From NCBI GenBank assembly GCA_003561815.1, contig PWVP01000078.1, positions 1 to 5,464 of the forward strand: a stretch of 5,464 bases of DNA. The letters run 5' to 3'. The notes under the pieces were generated by a model. That model saw only the letters and a program-made list of their open reading frames with translations. It made no database searches and was not told where the DNA came from. Both the position numbers and the translations under genes were made by a program. Every line of letters starts with the position of its first letter. Position 1 is the first letter of the stretch. Shown here piece by piece: positions 1 to 4,383 of the stretch. Origin of the DNA: Campylobacterota bacterium. GTDB lineage: Bacteria > Campylobacterota > Campylobacteria > Campylobacterales > SZUA-545.

Positions 1-1128
1 CCCAGCTGGATCCAGGCGCTTGATCTTTTTGTGATTTTGGGCTCTGCGCTGCTGCTTGCGCTGATTTTAGGCTACAGCTCCGCGCTCTTTTCGCTGGTCT
101 CTGTGGCGATCTTTACCACCTCGTTTATGTTCTTTGCCTACTGGATGCTCTTTACCCAGGGGATGATTATCAACCTGATGTTCCCGCTGCTAAGTATCGC
201 CGTGGTGACTGTTCTGGCGCTGGTGATCAACTACTTTTTAGAGGGCAAACAAAAAGAGCTCATCCGCGCCAAGCTCTCCAAAAAGGTCTCGCCCAGCGTG
301 GTGGATGACCTGCTCAAATCCCCCGATGCGGGGATTTTGGAGGGCAAAGAGCGTGAGATTACGGTCTTTTTTAGTGATATTCGCGGTTTTACGCCCCTCT
401 CAGAGGCGATGGGGAGTGCGGGAGAGCTGATTAAGTTCCTCAATGAGTATATGACCCCCATGACCGATATCATCATGAAAGATGGCGGCACGGTCGATAA
501 GTTTATGGGCGATGCGATCATGGCCTACTGGAACGCGCCGGTTCTGGTGGATGACCATGAGGATAAAGCACTGATGGCCTCACTTGAACAGATGGAGGCG
601 CTGGGCACACTCAATGAGAAGCTCAAAGCCGAAGGCAAGCCCACCATCGATATCGGTATCGGCCTGAACACCGGTGTCGCGACCGTCGGCGAGATGGGGA
701 GCGAAGGGCGTGCCGACTACACCGTGATCGGCGATCCGGTCAATCTGGGCTCACGGCTAGAGGGGCTCAACAAAGGCTACGGTAGCCATATCATCATCAG
801 CGAATACACCAAAAAGGGGCTTAAAAAACCCTATGTGATTCGCGATCTGGACAAGGTAAAAGTAAAAGGCAAGAGTGAGCCGGTGACCATCTATGAGGTG
901 CTCGCCGCCGGTGAAGCTGAAGGGGAATTAAAGCAAGAGCTGTTAGAGTACGAAAAAGCGTTGAACCTTTATCGAACCTCAAAGTTCACCGAAGCGAAGG
1001 CGGCCTTTGAGGCGCTGGAGGCCAGATGTCCCCATATCCTCTACAGGATGTACATTGACCGGTGTGCGCATCTGATGGCGGATCCGCCCGAGGATTTCGA
1101 CGGGGTCTTTACCTACACAACCAAATAG
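1..1128 (+). CDS. Membrane-bound class III adenylate cyclase, C-terminal part (5' end outside window)
   Basis: The reading frame is open from base 1 with no convincing start, so the gene begins upstream; 375 residues are visible. Three hydrophobic stretches (about nt 19-75, 76-156 and 169-237) are followed by a charged linker and a class III nucleotide cyclase domain (about nt 346-890). The catalytic set looks complete: metal-binding Asp in FSDIRGF (nt 376-378) and in DKFMGDAIM (511-513), the adenine-selecting Lys (499-501), and the transition-state Asn and Arg in NLGSRLE (742-744, 754-756). Thr occupies the second base-contact position (DYTVIGD, 721-723), as in class IIIb enzymes. Conversion of ATP to cAMP is therefore the likely reaction. 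The three-helix-plus-cyclase layout, and the C-terminal tail with a short TPR-like helix pair and a PPEDFDGV ending, are typical of CHASE2-domain cyclases; the CHASE2 sensor itself would lie off the left edge and is inferred. Two putative cAMP phosphodiesterase genes follow, the first 9 bp downstream. Guanylate cyclase activity is less likely because of the Lys. Confidence 0.92.
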   Translation, partial: PSWIQALDLFVILGSALLLALILGYSSALFSLVSVAIFTTSFMFFAYWMLFTQGMIINLMFPLLSIAVVTVLALVINYFLEGKQKELIRAKLSKKVSPSVVDDLLKSPDAGILEGKEREITVFFSDIRGFTPLSEAMGSAGELIKFLNEYMTPMTDIIMKDGGTVDKFMGDAIMAYWNAPVLVDDHEDKALMASLEQMEALGTLNEKLKAEGKPTIDIGIGLNTGVATVGEMGSEGRADYTVIGDPVNLGSRLEGLNKGYGSHIIISEYTKKGLKKPYVIRDLDKVKVKGKSEPVTIYEVLAAGEAEGELKQELLEYEKALNLYRTSKFTEAKAAFEALEARCPHILYRMYIDRCAHLMADPPEDFDGVFTYTTK

Positions 1129-1131
1129 GAA
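1127..1131 (+). promoter_or_regulatory. Ribosome binding site for the first phosphodiesterase gene
   Basis: AGGAA overlaps the cyclase stop codon TAG and ends 6 bases before a TTG start at 1138. It supports the non-ATG start and suggests translational coupling to the cyclase. The next in-frame ATG (1153) has no comparable Shine-Dalgarno sequence at a proper distance. Confidence 0.6.
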
Positions 1132-1137
1132 ACAGAG

Positions 1138-1911
1138 TTGGCAACAATACAGATGTTGGGGGCCTACGGAGGCAGGGATAAAAACAAGGCGACCACTTCG
1201 CTGCTGGTCAACGAGCGCGTGGCGATCGATGCGGGCAATCTGCTCAATCCGCTAGGGCGCGACGCCAGGCGGATCGATGCGATCTTTTTAACCCACTGCC
1301 ACATGGATCACCTGATCGATCTGCCCTTTTTGATCGATGCCTTCTTTTCGGAGCGGACGCGGCCGCTGGATATCTACGGGCTGCCCCACACCCTGGAGAT
1401 GGTACGCAAGCATGTTTTTAATAACGACATCTGGCCTGACTTTAATGAGATCAACCTCCTAAACGGCCAGGATCGATCCATCCGGCTCAAGCCGATCCAT
1501 CCGGGGGAAACCTATGAGGAGGAGAATCTCAAACTCACCCCCTTTGAGACCAACCACACCGTACCAAGCATCGGCTATGTGATCGAAAAAGAGGGGCGCA
1601 AGCTGATGTTTACCTCGGATACCTACACCTGTCCGAAGGTGTGGGAGATTTTAAACGCCGATGAGGCGATCAGTGCGCTGATTATCGAGGTCTCTTTTCC
1701 CTCTAAAATGGCGCAGCTGGCTGAGGTGAGCCGCCACCTGACCCCGGCACTGCTCGATGAGGAGCTGGCCCACCTCAAGCGCGAAGGGGTGGCGATCTAC
1801 ATCAACCACTTCAAGCCCGACTTTATCCCGGCACTCAAACAGGAACTTGCGGCGGGAAAAAATACACGAGCTGCCAATTTATTAGACGATGGTCAGATAA
1901 TCGAATTTTAA
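1138..1911 (+). CDS. Class II-like 3',5'-cyclic-nucleotide phosphodiesterase, MBL fold (copy 1)
   Basis: This 257-residue protein has a metallo-beta-lactamase fold and probably hydrolyses cAMP to AMP in the cytoplasm; no signal peptide is seen. Metal-binding positions are readable: HCHMDH (His53, His55, Asp57, His58), His140 in TNHTVPSIGY, Asp161 in TSDTY, His200 in HLTPALL and His224 in NHFKP. The segment HVFNNDIWPDF (residues 92-102) together with HLTP and HxKP is what I associate with the class II phosphodiesterase family (yeast Pde1, Vibrio CpdP). The stretch after HxHxDH (LIDLPFLID) departs from the classic signature, so substrate is inferred from family resemblance and from position directly after the cyclase. 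The TTG start is chosen because of the upstream AGGAA and because the paralogue downstream also begins TTG-GCA at the aligned position. The alternative is another MBL hydrolase of unknown substrate. Confidence 0.8.
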   Translation: MATIQMLGAYGGRDKNKATTSLLVNERVAIDAGNLLNPLGRDARRIDAIFLTHCHMDHLIDLPFLIDAFFSERTRPLDIYGLPHTLEMVRKHVFNNDIWPDFNEINLLNGQDRSIRLKPIHPGETYEEENLKLTPFETNHTVPSIGYVIEKEGRKLMFTSDTYTCPKVWEILNADEAISALIIEVSFPSKMAQLAEVSRHLTPALLDEELAHLKREGVAIYINHFKPDFIPALKQELAAGKNTRAANLLDDGQIIEF

Positions 1912-1929
1912 ACACCAAAACGCTATATT
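1901..1929 (+). promoter_or_regulatory. Possible internal promoter between the two phosphodiesterase genes
   Basis: An AT-rich island spans the end of copy 1 and the 46-bp spacer. TATATT at 1924-1929 matches a sigma-70 -10 box at 5 of 6 positions, with TCGAAT at 1901-1906 as a weak -35 (3 of 6) at 17-bp spacing. A transcript starting near 1936 would leave about 20 bases before the TTG start of copy 2, including its ribosome binding site. It would let copy 2 and the acyltransferase be expressed without the cyclase. The evidence is base pattern only. Confidence 0.25.
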
Positions 1930-1946
1930 GCGAAAGAGAAACAGCT

Positions 1947-1952
1947 AAAGGG
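1947..1952 (+). promoter_or_regulatory. Ribosome binding site for the second phosphodiesterase gene
   Basis: AAAGGG lies 5 bases upstream of the TTG at 1958 and supports that non-ATG start. The start also aligns with the start of the paralogue upstream. Confidence 0.5.
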
Positions 1953-1957
1953 TCTTT

Positions 1958-2737
1958 TTGGCATCAATCCGGGTTTTGGGTGCCTACGGCGCCCGCGAAA
2001 AGGGCAAAGGCACCACCGCACTACAGCTAAGCGATACGGTTGTGATCGATGCGGGCAACCTGATCCATCCGCTTGGATCGGCAGCGGCGCGGATCGATCA
2101 CATCTTTTTGACCCACTGCCACATGGAGCACATCGCGGATCTCCCCTTTTTGGTCGATGCCTTTTTTGCCCAGCGGAGCCGTCCGCTTAATGTCTACGGT
2201 CTGGCGCACACCATCGAGCAGATCAAGGCGCACATCTTCAACTGGGGCATCTGGCCTGACTTTAGCGAGATCCCCCTGATCGGCACCGAGACTCCGGCGA
2301 TCGTTTTTCATGTGATTGAGCCGGATAGGACCTATGAGGTGGAGGAGTTTCGGCTCACAACCGTTGCGAGCAATCATCTGGTGCCCACCATCGGCTATGT
2401 GATCGAGCGGCGCGGTGAAGCGCGATCGATCTACTTCTCAGCCGACACCTACCGGTGCGATCGTATCTGGCAGGAGGTGAACGAAAACAGTGCGATCAGT
2501 GCGCTGATTGTGGAGTGTTCGTTCCCCTCGGCGATGGAGCGGCTGGCCAAAAGCGGCCACCATCTCACACCGGCACTGCTGGCCAAGGAGCTCGCCGCTT
2601 TGAAACGCACCGATCTGCGTATCTATGTCAACCACCTCAAACCCGAGCTGGCCCCCACCATCATCTATGAGCTCTCCGATCACCCCCTGACCAGCGATCT
2701 GCTGGTACTGGATGATGGGGATGAGATTGAGTATTGA
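1958..2737 (+). CDS. Class II-like cyclic-nucleotide phosphodiesterase paralogue with altered metal motif (copy 2)
   Basis: This 259-residue protein aligns along its whole length with the product of the gene before it, at roughly half identical residues by eye. It keeps His53, His55 and His58, His140 (SNHLVPTIGY), Asp163 (SADTY), His202 (HLTPALL), His226 (NHLKP) and the IFNWGIWPDF block. The clear difference is at the HxHxDH motif, which here reads HCHMEH: Glu57 (GAG, 2126-2128) replaces the Asp that normally binds the second metal. Activity could be retained, weakened or changed in metal preference; the sequence cannot say. The frame is intact and other family motifs are conserved, which argues against a decaying copy. 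It begins with TTG behind AAAGGG. Its stop codon overlaps the acyltransferase start by one base (TGATG). A likely role is cAMP hydrolysis or modulation of cAMP turnover. Confidence 0.72.
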   Translation: MASIRVLGAYGAREKGKGTTALQLSDTVVIDAGNLIHPLGSAAARIDHIFLTHCHMEHIADLPFLVDAFFAQRSRPLNVYGLAHTIEQIKAHIFNWGIWPDFSEIPLIGTETPAIVFHVIEPDRTYEVEEFRLTTVASNHLVPTIGYVIERRGEARSIYFSADTYRCDRIWQEVNENSAISALIVECSFPSAMERLAKSGHHLTPALLAKELAALKRTDLRIYVNHLKPELAPTIIYELSDHPLTSDLLVLDDGDEIEY

Positions 2738-3708
2738 TGGCTAAAAGCCGCTTGAAAAAGCGTTGGCGCTCTTTTACAAAGGGGCTCTGGAACTGGCCGC
2801 TCTATCTGCTCTATCGGCTGCTCAAAGCGCTGCTGCGACGCCTGGGCGATTCGAAAAAGGCGCGGCTGGCGCAGTGGCTGGGTCGGTGGGCCTACCGGCT
2901 CGATCGCCCCCACCGTCAGGTGGTTGAGGCCAACATCCGCTTTCTGCTCGGAGGCCGCCTTGCTCAATCGGCGTGCGATCGCGCCGCCCGGGGGGTCTAC
3001 CCCCGCTTCGTGCGCTACCTCTTTGATGTGATTGAGCACGACTATCGCAACAGAGAGCAGCTCGATGCGCTGGTGAGCGTGGAGAATGATAGGGTGCTCA
3101 CCGAGGCGATCGCGCGTAATGAGCGGGTGATTATCTTAGCGGCGCACTACGGCCACTGGGAGCTGATTGGCCAGTATCTCTGCGCCTTCTATCGCCCCTT
3201 TGTGGGGATCGCCCAGCGGTTTGGGAAATCCCCGAAGCTCACCGAGGAGCTGCAGGGCTACCGCCACCGGGCGGGGATGGAGATTCTGCCGCGCAAAGGG
3301 GCGATGCGCAAAATCGCCCAGGCGCTGCGATCGGGTAAGATGGTGGGTTTTCTACCCGATCAGGCGACCAAAAACGGCAAACCGGCCCGGCTCTTTGGCC
3401 ATCCGATCCGCTGGCTGGATAGCGCCTCCAGACTGGCGCGGCAGTTTGATGCCACCATCGTGCCCACCTTTATCACCACCGATGACTTTCATCACTACCG
3501 GCTCTTCTTTCTCGATCCGATCCGACCGGATAGCGCACAGGAGAAGGAGCAGGATATTGAGCGGATGGTTCAGGCGGAGGTGGGGGCACTGGAGCAGGCG
3601 ATTGTGCGCAACCCGGAGGAGTACTTCTGGTTTCACAAGCGCTTTAAGTACGATCACCCCGCCATCTACGACGAGGCGAACCCCTCTACAAAGAGCGCTT
3701 CGAGCTGA
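2737..3708 (+). CDS. LpxL/HtrB-family lipid A acyltransferase
   Basis: This 323-residue protein belongs to the lysophospholipid acyltransferase-like LpxL/LpxM family, whose members add a secondary acyl chain to lipid A precursors at the inner membrane. The catalytic HX4E motif is present in AAHYGHWEL (His137, Glu142). GFLPDQ (204-209), a family-like FGHPIRW block (220-226) and the closing EYFWFHKRFK (295-304) follow in the expected order. A basic N-terminus and an amphipathic hydrophobic stretch (about residues 17-35) suit peripheral membrane attachment. Length is close to the usual 300-310. The ATG at 2737 overlaps the previous TGA by one base, a sign of translational coupling; the TTG just before it is less likely. 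No strong Shine-Dalgarno sequence is seen. The last 43 bp overlap the convergent gene. Acyl chain and acceptor cannot be read from the sequence, so LpxL versus LpxM or another paralogue is left open. Confidence 0.87.
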   Translation: MAKSRLKKRWRSFTKGLWNWPLYLLYRLLKALLRRLGDSKKARLAQWLGRWAYRLDRPHRQVVEANIRFLLGGRLAQSACDRAARGVYPRFVRYLFDVIEHDYRNREQLDALVSVENDRVLTEAIARNERVIILAAHYGHWELIGQYLCAFYRPFVGIAQRFGKSPKLTEELQGYRHRAGMEILPRKGAMRKIAQALRSGKMVGFLPDQATKNGKPARLFGHPIRWLDSASRLARQFDATIVPTFITTDDFHHYRLFFLDPIRPDSAQEKEQDIERMVQAEVGALEQAIVRNPEEYFWFHKRFKYDHPAIYDEANPSTKSASS

Positions 3709-4283
3709 TCGAGGCGCTGCTTCTCCTTTTCAAACTGCTCTTTGAGTTGTGCCGCCTGTGGACGAAACCCCTCATACTGCTCCTGGGGCAGGGAGATGCG
3801 GCTACCCTCCAGGGCGCTGTGGGGCTTATCCGCCTCTAAAAGCTCCAGCCGCGGCAGCGGTTCGGTGCCGTTGAGATAGAGCAGCAGCTCCACAACGGGA
3901 CGATCGCTGCGGGCGCAAAAGAGCCGATTTTTCGCCTGAAGCGAGTCTAGGGCGATCCCTTCAGGCGTCTGCACCGGGATAAAGTACTCGCCGCCAATCT
4001 CGATCGCTAAAAACCAGTTGCCAAAAAAGCTGTTTTCGAGATTAAAGAGCAGCAGCCCCATCTTATGCAGAACAAAGCGCATCCCGATCAGCTCGATAAG
4101 AAACTCCAGAACCGTCGCCAGCTTGCTCTCCTGGGGCGGCTGACCCCCTAGCTGCGCCTGCATCAGCCCCATCAGTGCCTCCTGGTTGAGATTAAGACCC
4201 TTGGCGGCCTGTTGAAGCGTCTTCGATCCCAGCACGAAGGCGCTCTCTTCGGGGGGAAGTTGCCGGAGGGTGGCGATTTTCAT
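3666..4283 (-). CDS. Conserved-looking protein of unknown function, 205 residues
   Basis: I do not recognise this protein. It starts at an ATG (4283-4281) behind a perfect AAGGAG with 5-base spacing, and its codon use resembles the neighbours, so it is very likely a real gene. Residues 1-50 look helical and polar. Residues 56-81 are hydrophobic (VLEFLIELIGMRF followed by VLHKMGLLLF) but broken by charged residues, more like a buried or dimerising helix than a clear membrane span. Residues 85-150 alternate as beta strands (GNWFLAIEIGGEYFIPV, then VVELLLYLNG). Residues 165-198 form a charged, Glu/Gln/Lys-rich probable coiled coil. No signal peptide, cysteine cluster or nucleotide-binding motif is visible; there is a single Cys (residue 123). 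It converges on the acyltransferase with a 43-bp overlap and is divergent from the ABC-F gene. A cytoplasmic structural or adaptor role is only a guess. Confidence 0.8.
   Translation of the reverse strand: MKIATLRQLPPEESAFVLGSKTLQQAAKGLNLNQEALMGLMQAQLGGQPPQESKLATVLEFLIELIGMRFVLHKMGLLLFNLENSFFGNWFLAIEIGGEYFIPVQTPEGIALDSLQAKNRLFCARSDRPVVELLLYLNGTEPLPRLELLEADKPHSALEGSRISLPQEQYEGFRPQAAQLKEQFEKEKQRLDQLEALFVEGFASS
3694..3730 (+). terminator. Candidate terminator hairpin in the convergent overlap
   Basis: A 10-bp stem pairs 3694-3703 (AGCGCTTCGA) with 3709-3718 (TCGAGGCGCT) with one G-T wobble. The 5-base loop (3704-3708) contains the acyltransferase stop codon TGA. A T-rich but interrupted tract (TTCTCCTTTT, 3721-3730) follows on the plus strand. 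It fits a weak intrinsic terminator for the plus-strand operon. On the minus strand the same stem lies before the stop codon of the opposing gene, so termination there would make a stop-less message; a plus-strand role is therefore more sensible. A ribosome finishing the acyltransferase would cover part of the stem, which weakens the case. Confidence 0.4.
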
Positions 4284-4288
4284 AGGGG

Positions 4289-4294
4289 CTCCTT
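4289..4294 (-). promoter_or_regulatory. Strong ribosome binding site for the unknown minus-strand gene
   Basis: AAGGAG on the minus strand sits 5 bases before the ATG at 4283. It decides between this start and a GTG 75 bases further upstream at 4358, which has no Shine-Dalgarno sequence. Confidence 0.75.
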
Positions 4295-4310
4295 GGGGTT
4301 TGTCCCGGTT

Positions 4311-4316
4311 ATTGTA
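4311..4316 (-). promoter_or_regulatory. Possible -10 box for the unknown minus-strand gene
   Basis: Read on the minus strand this is TACAAT, 5 of 6 matches to the sigma-70 -10 consensus. A start near 4304 would give a leader of about 20 bases carrying the AAGGAG. No -35 box is recognisable at 16-18 bp, where the sequence is a G-run, so the call is weak. Confidence 0.3.
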
Positions 4317-4340
4317 TAGGCGCGCACTTAAACCCCCGCC

Positions 4341-4349
4341 TGTTACACT
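4341..4349 (+). promoter_or_regulatory. Possible extended -10 promoter for the ABC-F gene
   Basis: TGTTACACT fits an extended -10 element (TG, one base, then TACACT with 4 of 6 consensus matches). Transcription would begin near 4356 and leave a leader of about 28 bases holding AAGGA. No good -35 is seen, which extended -10 promoters tolerate. It lies in the 100-bp spacer (4284-4383) shared with the divergent minus-strand gene, so the two promoters sit close together. Confidence 0.35.
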
Positions 4350-4372
4350 TATGATCACGATTTATGGATTAT

Positions 4373-4377
4373 AAGGA
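4373..4377 (+). promoter_or_regulatory. Ribosome binding site fixing the TTG start of the ABC-F gene
   Basis: AAGGA lies 6 bases before the TTG at 4384. An in-frame TAA at 4372-4374 rules out any earlier start, and the next in-frame ATG (4408) would cut off the conserved first strand of the ABC domain. The nearby ATG at 4377 is in another frame. Confidence 0.65.
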
Positions 4378-4383
4378 TGGTTT

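Larger units (their letters stand above)
1138..2737 (+). repeat. Tandem gene duplication (two phosphodiesterase paralogues)
   Basis: The genes at 1138-1911 and 1958-2737 are head-to-tail duplicates of near-equal length (257 and 259 residues), with only a two-residue gap needed near residue 155. Identity is about half overall but is concentrated in blocks around the metal motif, the IWPDF segment, the AISALI segment and the HLTPALL segment. Some blocks are also nearly identical at DNA level. The duplication looks old at protein level. Confidence 0.85.

Noticed and set aside
1138..2737. The MBL genes as beta-lactamases, lactonases or RNase Z.
   Set aside because: No signal peptide as expected for beta-lactamases, and the IWPDF, HLTP and HxKP segments together fit the class II cyclic-nucleotide phosphodiesterase family better; position beside a cyclase agrees.
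2734..2739. TTG at 2734 as the acyltransferase start.
   Set aside because: It is followed directly by an in-frame ATG that overlaps the upstream stop in the usual TGATG arrangement; ATG is the simpler choice.
3167..3745. A 192-codon plus-strand open frame inside the acyltransferase gene.
   Set aside because: It is an out-of-frame shadow of a clear LpxL-family gene; its product is rich in Arg, Ser and Pro with no recognisable motif.
3666..4358. Longer form of the minus-strand gene starting at GTG 4358.
   Set aside because: No Shine-Dalgarno sequence is present there, while ATG 4283 has a perfect AAGGAG at the right distance; the extra 25 residues would also run through the likely promoter.
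4341..4360. CRP-like operator (TGTTA...TCACG) in the divergent spacer, tempting because of the cAMP genes nearby.
   Set aside because: The half-sites are separated by 9 bases rather than 6 and each half is imperfect, so it does not fit the TGTGA-N6-TCACA layout.
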